Assembly: GCA_941918925.1 (NCBI GenBank)
Contig: OW799236.1
Span: 79,858,713 to 79,922,712, forward strand
Origin: Phyto melanocephala
Taxonomy: Eukaryota > Arthropoda > Insecta > Diptera > Rhinophoridae
Direction of reading: 5' to 3'
Length of the DNA stretch: 64,000 bases
Positions 42,978-54,100 of this stretch are shown here, in pieces. The position numbers and the translations under genes are program-made. Under the pieces are notes generated by a model that did no database searches, was not told the DNA's origin, and saw only the letters and a program-made list of their open reading frames with translations. Position 1 is the stretch's first letter, and the number at the start of each line of letters is the position of its first letter.

Positions 42978-45709
42978 CTTTTTATACCCGCCACCAAAAA
43001 AATGGTGGGGGTATATTCATTTTGTCATTCCGTTTGTAACACATCGAAATATCCATTTTAGACCCCATAAAGTATATATATTCTGAATCGGGGTTTGATT
43101 TTATGACGATCTAGCTATGTCCGTCCGTCTGTCCGTCTGTTGAAAGCATGATAGAGGTCGCACCGAAAAAGCTAAGGGGCTCAAATTTTGCCAGAATCTT
43201 TCTTATAGACAAGGTTTGTTTGGTATTGAAAATGGGCTAAATCGGAATATTAGGAAGAGAGTTATAGCTCGAAAAGCAAGAGTAGGTCGAAAAAACCGTG
43301 TCCTTCGAACATCGAATAAAATGGAATTGTGTCCAAACGCCTTAACGTAGACTCATGAAACTTCGAATATATATTTCCTAAGTAAAGACAATATTTTCCT
43401 CCGAAAATTGTCTAAATCTATGCATTAGGAGAGGAGTTATCAATCAAAATGTACGAAAATTTATACCGCACAGTGTATTTTTCGGTATATTTAAATACAA
43501 AAACGTCATAAAAGCGACAAAATTGCATGTACGACTCTGAAATTTTGCACACTTTGCTTTTTGGTGAGACGCTTTCTTGTAACTGCAAATCAATATGCCA
43601 CGTCCACTTTTACGCCCACCTCCCATATAACGTTTTAACTAAAATTCATATAATTTCTCTATTAATAAAGATTTTGGAATAATAAAGGCATATATTGAAA
43701 CAACTCAGTTGTACTCATTCGCAAAATTAACTTTGACACGCCTACTTTAACGCCCACTTTTCACGTTATCTACCGTTAATGAAATTTAAAAGCTCATAAA
43801 GCCGCTAAAATTAGAAGTATGATGATAAATTTTGCTACGTCTATCCCCCTAGGCAATTTCATTACTATTCCAAAAAATTAAGGTGCCACGCCCACTTTTA
43901 CGCCCACCTCCCATATAACGTTTTACCTAAAATTCATATAATTTCTCTATTAATAAAGATTTTGGAATAATAAAGGACTATATTGAAACACCTAAGTTGT
44001 ACTCATTAGCAAAAACAACTTTGACACGCCTACTATAACGCCCACTTTCACTTTTGAATTGTGTCCAGACGCATAAACGTAGTCATGAAACTTCGAATAT
44101 ATATTTATCGAGTCAAAAGAATATTTTTCCCTGAAAATCGCTTAAATCTATGAATTAGGAAAAGAGTTATATATAAAAATGTACGAAAATTTATACCGCA
44201 CAGTGTATATTTCGAATTTAAAACGTAATAAAACTGACAAAACTATATGTACGATTCTGAAATTTTGCAAACATGGTTTTTTGGTCAAAGTCTTCGTTAT
44301 AATGGAAAATAGATGTGCCACGCACACTTTTTCCCTTAAATTTTTATAAAAATATATTGGTCATATATATTTGCATTTATTTATCTTACACTGCACCATT
44401 TATTGTACTGTAGCTAAATATAAGATAAAAATGATAAGATAGATGACTCTACTAGCAACTACTAGATGGCATGCTAACAACTTATGCTTATGTTCTCCTG
44501 AAGTTATGCTCTATTAAAAATGGGAATTTAGGAAAATTTTGACCTAAGTCAAAAAAAATTATCTCTAAACATTATAAACAATTTATTTTCATGTACTAAT
44601 GGCTAACAAATTTTAAAATTATACAAAACTTATTTCGTTTGAAAATCTTTTAAAAGCAAAATGTTATAGAAGTTTAAAAAACAAAATCTTACTAATAAAT
44701 TTCCCGTTTTAGAAAAATGCAGAGAATGTATATTTTAAATCACCCTGTGGCCCTTAAAATTTAACCTTAAATTCACTTTCTTCCTCTTAAATTCATGTAA
44801 ATTCTCTATGAATAAAGATTTTGGAATACTAAAGGACTATATTGAAATATCTAAGTTATGTTTATTAGCAGACACTTTATTGACACGCGTATTTTAACGG
44901 CCACTTTCATTGAAAGACTAAATTTACGAAAACATTTTACTAGCATAACGAAGTTATAATGGGTGGTTTTATTTTAAGGGACTATGTTGATTTTGAATAA
45001 AATTATTATGAAATTATTATCATTTATTTTTATAATGATAATATTTGTATGCTTCAATTATGTATGGAACAAAATATCGGCCAAATGGCCCCCCAACCTA
45101 GGCGGCACATCACGATCCGATAGTCCAAATTTTCAATGACACTGTTGATGCTCGATTGTTGGGCACGATGATGAGTCGAGGTTGCTTGCTCTTTTGCCAC
45201 GTTATCGTGAAAAACAGCAATGTTTTCCATTCAACGAACTAAGATGGCATTCACAGATGTTTTCACATTTCATACAGACCTGCTTTGCAGACATTTAAAT
45301 ATTTTTTACAATTCTCACGATTGTGGACGAATTCGAACGATTATGTTGACCAAAAGAATCACGAAGTGCACAAATGCATTTTGATTTGAACGCCCATTTT
45401 TATAAAAATCTTTAATATTTAAAAGCGTTGCTCGATTGCGTATCTTTCCACGGTTCAAATTGAGTTAGTCTGAGATTGAGAAATGTCAAATGAAATACAA
45501 GAAAAAAGTTGAAGTTTAGATGTGGTTCACCTTAATCATGGGCCCTTAAAATTTAACCACCCTCTACAAAGAAAGTTATACATATTTTATTATAAAGAGA
45601 TTATTCCATAATGATTAACAAAATAATAAATATTGTGCTTTAAATGTACACAAAATTGGTGGTGGGTATGAAAGATTCGGCACAGCCGAATATAGTGCTC
45701 TTACTTGTT
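42978..45709 (+). mobile_element. Full-length DINE-1-like element, subfamily A, copy 2
   Basis: The 5' end is TTTTTATACCCGCCACC; the 3' end is GATTCGGC-ACA-GCCGAATATAGTGC...TTACTTGTTA. It is in opposite orientation to the 9558-12036 copy and has the same layout: head, 288-bp units (CGCCCACCTCCCAT at 43613 and 43901), then the nested mariner derivative near the 3' end. It also has a partial duplication of head sequence at 44,050-44,330 and unrelated AT-rich DNA at about 44,360-44,740, probably a further insertion. The minus frame at 43444-43626 is not a gene. Confidence 0.88.
44959..45564 (-). mobile_element. Short Tc1/mariner derivative nested in the DINE-1, copy 2
   Basis: Inverted AGGGTGGTTAAATTTTAAGGG ends, TA flanks (44957-44958 and 45565-45566). 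The junction CTTTCTTTGTAGAGGGTGG (read from the 3' end of the host element) is identical to that of 9712-10316, as is the other junction into TTATAACTTCG. Inside is the decayed N-terminal transposase stub, on the minus strand. Confidence 0.85.
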
Positions 45710-46529
45710 ATCTCTCAGATATGCATGCTTTTCTGTATATGTTGCAACACACTTCAAAATTTATGCAAATATAATTACAATAAAATGATATTTAACCATT
45801 TACTCGTATTTTAAAGTATAATTGTTGTAAAATACCTTTTGGCACCATTCAAATGAAGACCACAACCAACGTTAAACTACAAAAAAAATGCAATAAAGAA
45901 AAAAGACAAATTATGAAAAAAAAAAATCCGAATGGCAAGATTGAAAAACTTGAGAACGCTGATGATTAAATTATGTTTATACTGGCGTCATTGTGATGAA
46001 ATGAATTTCTATGGCTGCATTCTCTCTTCGATAATTAATTATGTAAAAAGGCATTTGCATAACATTTACTAGCATGTTCGTATCAGCAATGACGTTTGTT
46101 TATATTTCTCAGTAGAATGGAAAAAGATGTTTAAATATATTTAGCAAACAATTCGTTTAAACTTTAACACTCTCTTAGAAATAAATAACATAATATACCA
46201 AAAGTATTGCTTCAAGCAGTACCTGAATAAAATTCATTATAATGACAGAAATTGATCTCAGGTTGCATTTAAGAAACATCCCTGTGGCGATGCTCATTAT
46301 TATGAAAATAGTTATACAAGCACATTGTTGGTAGAATATTTATAGGAAATGAAAAAAAGTTAAAATTAAAGAGTACCTTTTTAGGCTTGCAGCATAACTT
46401 TCATTTGTGACACTTTCTTACGTCACAAGTATTTTCAGATTTTGCATAATTTTCTAAGTAAAACGCACTTTTTTTGAAACAGTTATGCTTTTTTTATAAG
46501 ATTGATTGATGTTTCGAATTATTACTGAA
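45710..46529. other. Gene-free stretch
   Basis: AT-rich; no repeats or coding recognised. Confidence 0.45.
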
Positions 46530-47400
46530 CAAAGCATCTGCCAGATGGTCTCCGTTGCTCCATTGACGAACTATTACGCTTTTTATAAAATTGTTTATGA
46601 TGTTTTTACAGAGACGTAACTGTATCTCGTCGATGCGATCACGAATTTAAATTAAACAAATTTTTTAGCATTTATTCGTAGAAGCTCGAAATTTCAAAAA
46701 ACCTCAAAGAAAAATCAAACAGCGTTAAATTGCACGATCTTGCTGGCCATTTGACATTAAAATTTCTAAAGACAATTTGTTCCGGAAATCGTTTTTGCAC
46801 GGTCTGACATGTGGACATGCTATAATTGTATCTTATTCCGATTTATTCCATCCAGCTGAGGCAACACCAATTCCATTATAATATTTCTGGAACGAATGTT
46901 GTTCGAAAATCACTGCAATTTCAGCCGTATGTTCAAAAACATAAAGCCCAATCAAGCCTTCGAATAAAAGACTCACTATTAAGTTGATCGCTCTGTGTGA
47001 ACTAGTTTGCGTGAGGAGTTTTTAAGTCCAAAATTTCAGAGTTTTGTGTACTAATGAAACTTTTTAGATATAAATGAGCTTCATCAGATTAGATGGTTTG
47101 TTTCAAAAAATTTGCATAGACTTCATTTCGCACCATTATCCATTGATCGAAATGCTGGAACTTTATATTGTATGCTAGTTTAAGCCCCTAAGTTAGCGTA
47201 ATTTTGTATTTCTTAAGGTGATTTCTTTGTAAAAATTCACTGCGTGGTACTTCATGAAATGAAAAGTATTAAACTGATGTTTTGAGTTTTTGGCGACACT
47301 CTTATTCACAATCTTGCTAATAGACCGACAGATACATTAACACACAGGAATATTACTGTCTATAAACGACCCAGTTTCTTTCTTTCTTTTATTGAGCATC
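46530..47400 (-). pseudogene. Tc1/mariner-type transposase relic
   Basis: Minus-strand blocks in order: IMVRNEVYANFLKQTI then SDEAHLYLKSFISTQNSEIL (the second catalytic region, SDEAHF in intact enzymes), then, after shifts, VKWPARSCNLTLFDFSLRFF (family: PARSCDLTPLDFFLWG), and a C-terminus NIINNFIKSVIVRQWSNGDH followed by LADALF. The Asp of SDEAH is kept. Several stops are present and terminal repeats were not identified. It is a different, older branch from the AAGGGTG-ended copies. Confidence 0.75.
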
Positions 47401-47739
47401 TTTTAAAGGTTTGACACATACGGTGCACTTTCTCTACTGATAATTCCTTGAATTTAGCGAGTTGTCTCAAGTGCCAAAATTCAGAATTGCTTCCTGCACA
47501 CGAAAATAATACTATATTTATTTAGTGCTTTCCTGTTAAGACATCCTTTATAACTTTTTTCTAAATGCAAGGATTTGCAAAATTTTCGGTAAAGAATAGG
47601 AAAAACTTTGAGTTTTCGTCGCTCTACATTAGTGCCTGTTGTCGCTTGCATTTGTTTCAAAAAGTTAATTTTTCTATGACTTCCTTTCTAATAACCAAAT
47701 TCAGTAATTTTAGCCCGAACTCAACCCAATAGTTTTGTT

Positions 47740-47885
47740 TTTGTTCAAGCTCAAACGTGCTATCAACAGGTGGAAAGACAGATGGATATATACTAGAACT
47801 CAAAAAGTATATACAAATTTTAAATTGCAAATTTTAATGTGTTGTAAAATAGATATGCCTTCTGCTATTTTATTTGTTGGTAGGT
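47740..47885 (-). mobile_element. DINE-1-like 5' head fragment, subfamily A
   Basis: Reverse-oriented AAGCTCAAACGTGCTATCAA, GACAGATGGATATA, AAAAAGTATATAC and a final TTTGTTGGTAGGTATT, a decayed form of the TATACCCGCC head. It abuts the next MITE directly. Confidence 0.6.
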
Positions 47886-48256
47886 ATTAGCAAAAAATAT
47901 ACATGCCAAAGAAACTGTTAAACCCATGACGAAGTGGTTCAATTTATGTGAAACAAGCATGCATGATTTAAACAACGTAACGTATCACTGGAAGGCATGT
48001 GTTTATACGAATACATTAATAAGTTTCACTCAATTCCAATAAGTGCACGAAACGCGTGGATGAAAAGAAACCCTAGTTTCTTGATTAAATAATCTTTGTC
48101 TACATGAATTGTTTAAGATATTTCGCATGCATTTGGAAGCACATCAATAGTGGCGAACTATCTTCCATGAAAAATGCCTCCCTTTGCATTTATGAATTAG
48201 AAGTCATGAAAAATATTATTCATATTAAAGTGGTGAAATTTTTTTTACTGGGTATA
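47886..48256 (+). mobile_element. CCCAGC-ended MITE, copy 3
   Basis: Begins AGCAAAAAATATACATGCC (first CCC lost) and ends TTTTTTTTACTGGGT. The interior matches copies 1 and 2, closest to copy 1 (CACTCAATTCCAATAAGTGC, TTTATGAATTAGAAGTCATG). About 371 bp. Confidence 0.68.
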
Positions 48257-49462
48257 GTATAGTAAACTGGTAAAAATAGAAACTCAATTGTATTTAAATG
48301 TCTTAACAAAAGTTATACTGTGGTTGTTACTTGTGAAGCGAATAAGTTTTCAATAAGAAAGCTAAAATATTTTTCTTTTAAATTCGCTATAAATACCTTT
48401 TTGAATTAATTAGTTTTTAATTTTTTAATTATAGTTTTATTATTTTGTATATATTTTAAAACCTTTTGCATAACGGTACTTTACATATAACATTTAAAAC
48501 TATGCTAAACAAAACCAAAATGAAATTTAAAATTCTATGAACATTTTTCCAACATTTAGGCTTTAATTGTCCCTAACACTTCATTATATCTACAAATTTA
48601 CACAAACGGTAGCTACTTGCTATGAAAGATGTGACAATGTTTTTTTTTCAGTTGATTCGAATCACAGATACTCTTCAGAAACTACAAATTGGTTGAAAAA
48701 TTGTAACCATGTACATAATGACAATACAAAAAATTACTGCCTTTGATTGGAAAGTTTAAAATTTAATTTTACCTTTTCAAATCAAGGAGATATTAAATAC
48801 CAATTTATGTCTAAGAATTGGAAACAGTTTGGGTGAATACTAAATTACATTCCAATGCTAAATAAAGTGTTTTCCAGAGACAGACGATCATTGAGCTTCA
48901 GAAAAACACACTGACAAATTTGAAAATATATACATGAACAATTTTCAAAGTTACTTATGGAATGACAAACCTTCACTATTAGTGATGGAGGTTATAAAAA
49001 CTTAAAATATATTTATGCAACATTACAACAACTTATAATACATAAAACACCACAGATAAATACACAAACGGAATTTTGAGGACTCTTTTATCCTTTAGGT
49101 TTTTATATATAAATGACACTTGTAACAATTGTTGTTTGAGAGTGTTTTCATTTCAATGATGATAAGTTTCTACCACGAATATAATCCTTTTAGTTATAGT
49201 TTAGTTTAGTTTTAGTTATTATAAATAAATGTTGAAAGAATTATTATGCACGTTAAGATTTCTTCTGTATTTTGTAAACATAAATAAATTTAATAAAACG
49301 ATATTAAATGATGCTTATTTATGGGTAATATTTCAAATAGTATTTTTATGCTTTTGGCATTCTTTTTTAGTTTTTTTTATCTATTTCAATAGTAAGAGCC
49401 ACAGTATCAGCTTACTATTTCAAACAACTAAAGAAAGATTTTTTTTTAATTTTATTTTTTTA
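48257..49462. other. Gene-free stretch with a decayed DINE-1 terminus
   Basis: GGAATGACAAACC followed by AGTGATGGAGGTTATAAAAA at 48,958-49,003 looks like an inverted subfamily B head. The plus frame at 49229-49513 runs into a DINE-1 head and is not a gene. Otherwise AT-rich. Confidence 0.4.
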
Positions 49463-49800
49463 TTTTATACCCACCACCAAAAATGTAACGGGGTGGGTAT
49501 ATTCGTTTTATAATTCCATTTACAAAACAACAAAATAGATTTTATTGGTTGTATTTGGTATATACTTCTTGAGTTTTGGTATTATTTTGGAATGATCTAG
49601 CTATGTCCGTCCATCTGTTTAACTATTGATAGCATGATCGAACTAGAACAAAAAATGCTACATGCTGAGATTCGGCTAAAACACTTATAATACTGCAAAG
49701 ATATCTGGCAAAATATCCGAAATTAGTTTTTTAGAAAAAAGTCGTAGAAAAGTCGTTTTAGAACCAAACAAAATACGGGCGCCTACAGGCAATAACATAG
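49463..49800 (+). mobile_element. DINE-1-like 5' part, diverged subfamily A
   Basis: TTTTATACCCACCACC with a paired GGGGTGGGTATATTC, then ATGATCTAGCTATGTCCGTC and GATAGCATGATCG. Similarity fades by about 49,800; no 3' end follows. Confidence 0.75.
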
Positions 49801-49974
49801 TGCGATAAAATTTTACAGGTTTTTTTCCTGTGTTTCACCGAGAGTCAATTAAATGCGTGGATTAGTTAAAGTGTTATAAAGAGTGCCTTAATATGAATAA
49901 ACATTTTTAATTCAATGCAATTTTTTTTTTCATGTAGCAACACTGGTATTTGTTAGCATACACATAAACATGTA

Positions 49975-50233
49975 TAAAAGGCCTATTAGACACGCATACT
50001 TGTCTTAAGACATGTACGATGGCATACCAAATCTCACTGTGTAATAGCATGTATGTCGAGTATGTAAGACATGTAAATATGTTGGTTTTAAAAAATTTTT
50101 GAAACCCTGAGTCTGTCGCATACCAACATACTCGTCTACTAGCGTGTCTGTCATACTTCATAGAAAAATTCATTCAAATTTTTGCCGCTGCTGTGTGCAT
50201 ATCGCAAATTTAAAAAAAATTTCTCTCTATTAT
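49975..50233. mobile_element. Left half of a foldback MITE, split by the Gypsy element
   Basis: AAAAGGCCTATTAGACACGC then ATACTTGTCTTAAGACATGT is found inverted at 54,980-55,025. Inner words (GGCATAC, CATACTTCAT, AATTTTTG) also pair with the right half, so the two halves form one palindromic element of about 560 bp once the retrotransposon is set aside. Confidence 0.75.
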
Positions 50234-50401
50234 TGATATGTTTTAACTTTGTATTTTGTAAATTTTGTTAAAACATGTTTTCTTTGATTTTTAAATTTTG
50301 TATTTTGAAATGTTTAAAATATTTTTCATGATTCAAGAAATTACTTTCAATAAATTCAGATTTGTTTCTTTAAGTTTTATAACAAAATAGGAAACATTTT
50401 A
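50234..50401 (+). repeat. 5' LTR (168 bp)
   Basis: Starts TGATATGTTTTAACTTTG and shares all but two bases with 54,554-54,721 (differences at 50322/54642 and 50351/54671, both T versus A). Ends ...GGAAACATTTTA. The right boundary is set by loss of similarity; a classical TG...CA end would fall five bases earlier. Confidence 0.9.
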
Positions 50402-50402
50402 T

Positions 50403-50414
50403 TGGCGACGAGAA
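50403..50414 (+). promoter_or_regulatory. Probable tRNA primer-binding site
   Basis: TGGCGACGAGAA lies just after the 5' LTR. TGG pairs with the CCA end of tRNA, as in retroelement primer sites. I did not assign the tRNA. Confidence 0.65.
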
Positions 50415-50427
50415 TTTTTCTTAAGCA

Positions 50428-51144
50428 ATGGAACAAATTCTAGCGGAAGTCCTTTCACAACAAGCACAATGGTCTCAGCGTATGATAGCTGAACAACAAC
50501 AATTTTTCGCACAATTCTTGAATCAACGTGATAGTCCTGTTACCAGTTTATCATCGGGCTCTGTGGCAATTCCGAAATTTCAAATTTTCGACGATGAACA
50601 AAACGATTTCGACACATACAAGAGGCAGCTTGAAGAGCATTTTAAAGCGTATGGAGTAGAAGATAGTGAGAAGAAACGCCCATTTTTCCTGTCATGGGTT
50701 GGTGATAAAACGTTCCGCCTTCTACAAAAGTTGGTTGGAAAACAGAATGTCCAGACATTTTCGTACGAAAATTTGATTTCTAGTTTGGACAATCATTACA
50801 AAAAGAAGATCCATGTCATTAAAACCAGGTATGAGTTTTATAAAAGAGAAAAGCGTGAGGGAGAAACATATAACCAGTGGGTTACGGAATTACGTGGTAA
50901 GGCAAGAGAATGTAATTTTATTTGTAAAAACAATACATGCAATTCTGAATATGTGGATGAACTTATAAGAGATATTATCGTTTTATATACTCCGGATGAG
51001 CCTGTACGTTCTGCCGCATTACATAAGGATGATCCTTCACTTCAAGAGGTGATACAAATTGCAGAAACATATGAAGCAACACAGAAGACTTTAAATTCGT
51101 TGAAAAAGAATTATCAATTGGATAATGAAGTTTATGCATCGTAA
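50428..51144 (+). CDS. gag: Gag, capsid part, ending at an in-frame TAA
   Basis: Structural protein that forms the cytoplasmic virus-like particle. The ATG at 50428 lies 26 nt after the LTR, in the expected place. Residues 1-50 are Gln-rich (EQILAEVLSQQAQWSQRM); residues 55-200 contain capsid-type words such as FDTYKRQLEEHF, FFLSWVGDKTFRLLQKL and YEFYKREKREGETYNQWV, the retrotransposon Gag core. The frame stops at TAA (51142-51144) after 238 residues, but the same frame continues with two zinc knuckles to 51375. So either the TAA is a disabling mutation or it is read through. No leader or membrane segment. Confidence 0.9.
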   Translation: MEQILAEVLSQQAQWSQRMIAEQQQFFAQFLNQRDSPVTSLSSGSVAIPKFQIFDDEQNDFDTYKRQLEEHFKAYGVEDSEKKRPFFLSWVGDKTFRLLQKLVGKQNVQTFSYENLISSLDNHYKKKIHVIKTRYEFYKREKREGETYNQWVTELRGKARECNFICKNNTCNSEYVDELIRDIIVLYTPDEPVRSAALHKDDPSLQEVIQIAETYEATQKTLNSLKKNYQLDNEVYAS

Positions 51145-54100
51145 AGTCAAAGTCAACATCACAAACAACAACGTAACAACAAAAATAAACAACAGAAGAA
51201 TAGAGCTCAAGCAAATCCGTTACCATCCTGTAATCAATGTTTCAAAACACACGAAAAGAAAAACTGCAAGTATCTCAAGGCACAGTGTTTCAAATGCAAA
51301 CGTAAAGGTCACATTGCATCAGTATGTAAGTCCGTTCCAAATTCTAATAGTAGTACTAGTAGTAGTAGATACTGAGATAGCCAATTGCTATGCGGTTGAC
51401 AACATTATTAAAAGGAATGGTAATAAAATGTTCATAGATGTAGAGTTAAATGATCAAAACGTTCAATTTCAATTTGATACCGGAGCTGTTCGTTCCATCA
51501 TAGGTTTAAAAACATTTAAATCATTAAAAAATTCACCTCATTTAACTCAAACTTCAGTAAAATTGTACGCGTATGGTAACTCTGAGATTCCTGTATTAGG
51601 ATCCTGTAAAATAAACGTAAAAATTTGTCATGAATCTAAAGTATTAGATCTTATTGTTGCCAATTCCGAATATTGCAATAACATTTTTGGTTTAAATTGG
51701 TATGACGAATTTAAATCCATACAAATTTTTCGAATAGAGGAAAATTCTGAGTTAAAAACAATTATCGATGAATTTAAGGATTTATTTTCAAACGACTTGG
51801 GTCGTTGTAACGTGATGCAAGCACACATATATATGAAGCCTGATGCCAGGCCAAAGTTTTTTAAATCAAGGTCAATTCCATATGCTACTTTTGATCTTTT
51901 TAAAGAAGAAGCTGATAGATTAACCAAATTGGGGATTTGGAAACCAGTTAATTTTAGCCAGTGGGCTTCTCCTCTTGTAATAGTACCAAAGCCAAACAAC
52001 AAAATTCGTGTTTGTGCTGATTTTAAGGTTACAATTAATCCTCAAATGGATATTGAACAATATCCTATCCCAAGAGTACGTGACTTGTTTCATAAATTGA
52101 AAAATGGAAAGTTGTTTACAAAAATTGATTTGTCTGATGCCTATTTACAGATAGAAATGGATGAAGAATCCAAACATTTACTAGTGGTAAATACTCCTTT
52201 AGGTTTATACCAGTACCAACGATTACCGTTCGGAGTTGCGAGTGCACCTGCTATTTTTCAACGTTTAATAGAACAAACCATTTCTGGTGTTCCTGGTTGT
52301 GTAAATTATTTGGACGACGTAATTTGCACCGGTTCTACTGATGAAGAACATCTTCAAAATCTTCAACTTTTATTACAACGTTTATATGAATCCGGTTTTC
52401 GATGTAATTTTTCTAAATGTACTTTTATGCAACCAAAAGTAGAATATCTTGGTCATATAATTAGTGGAACAGGGATTCAACAATCTGAAAAAGGAACAGA
52501 AGCAATAAGAAATTTACCACAACCAAAGAATCTTGTTGAGCTTCAGTCTTTCTTAGGGAAAGTTAATTATTATGGTTCTTTTATCAATAATTTTTCTACA
52601 ATTTGTGGTCCATTAAATTTACTTCTAAAGAAGAATCAACAGTTTTACTGGGGTGAAGAACAAGAGAAATCTTTTCAAGAGCTCAAACGTCAGTTAGTGG
52701 AAATGACTCAGTTAGCTCACTTTGATGAAAAATTACCAATAATTTTAGCAACAGATGCTTCATCTTATGGTATTGGTGCCGTGATATCTCATGTTTTCCC
52801 AGATGGCTCGGAACGTCCTATTGCTTATGCATCAAAAACACTTAACGATAGTCAGAAAAACTACAGTCAAATAGAAAAGGAAGCTCTATCTATTATTTTT
52901 GGAGTGAAGAAATTTCACGACTATTTGTATGGACGTAATTTTCTTTTAGTTACGGACCATAAACCTTTAGTTTCAATTTTCAATCCAGCTAAAGGAATTT
53001 CAGTTACATCTGCTAACAGACTACAACGTTGGGCAATAATATTGTCTGGTTATACATATACTATCAAGTATAAGAGTACAAAATCTCATGGAAATGCTGA
53101 CGCGTTATCACGTCTTCCGTATAAAGGAGATGCTGATTTTGACAACTCAATAGAGGTAAATGAAATTAATGTTATAGACGAATTTCAAAGCTTTCCAATC
53201 GATTTCAAACGTATAGAAGAATTTTCCAAAAATGATAAGGTCTTGGAAAAAGTGTTACACTTTATTAAAAATGGTTGGCCAGATAGAGATGATTTGATTT
53301 CTGAAGATTTATTGCCATATTATCGTCATAAAAATAGTCTGACATATAATGAGAATGTTATAATCTTGCAGAACAATTCAAACCGTATAGTGGTTCCCGA
53401 GAAATTAAGAAATCGTGTATTGCAGTTATTACATCAAGGTCATTGGGGCATTGTTAAAATGAAACAAACTGCAAGACGCTATTGTTGGTGGCCCAAGATT
53501 GATGTGGACATAGCTCAAATCGTGTCATCATGTCAAGCATGCTATTCACATTCTACTAGTCCTCCGAAACAGTTTTCACCTTGGCCAAAAGCTACTTCTC
53601 CCTGGCAACGTATCCATTTGGACTATGCAGGTCCGTTTCAAAAAGCTATGTGGTTAATAGTAGTGGATACATTTTCTCAATTCCCATACGTAATAAAAAT
53701 GGAAAATAGTACAACATTGTCAACTATTAAATCTTTACAAAACATCTTTTCAATAGAAGGATTGCCGGAAACTATAGTTACAGATAATGGAACACAATTT
53801 TCTTCAAATGATTTTAAAGTATTTTGCAAAGTTCATGGTATCCAACATCTTACTACAGCTCCGTTTCATCCTTCATCAAATGGCAATGCAGAAAGGTTTG
53901 TACGTACATTCAAAACATCAATTAAGAAACAGCTGTCAGACGGATCCAATTTACAAGCTGCAGTTCTTGCTTATTTAACAACATATCGAACAAGCCCAAA
54001 GACTTCTGGGAAGTCTCCAGCTGAACTGTTACATGGTCGACAACCTCGAACGTTGCTATCTCTTTTAAGTCCTACTGATAAACATACCTCACGCTCCTCT

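Noticed and set aside
51628..52002. 124-codon minus-strand frame within pol
   Set aside because: Antisense shadow of the reverse transcriptase region.
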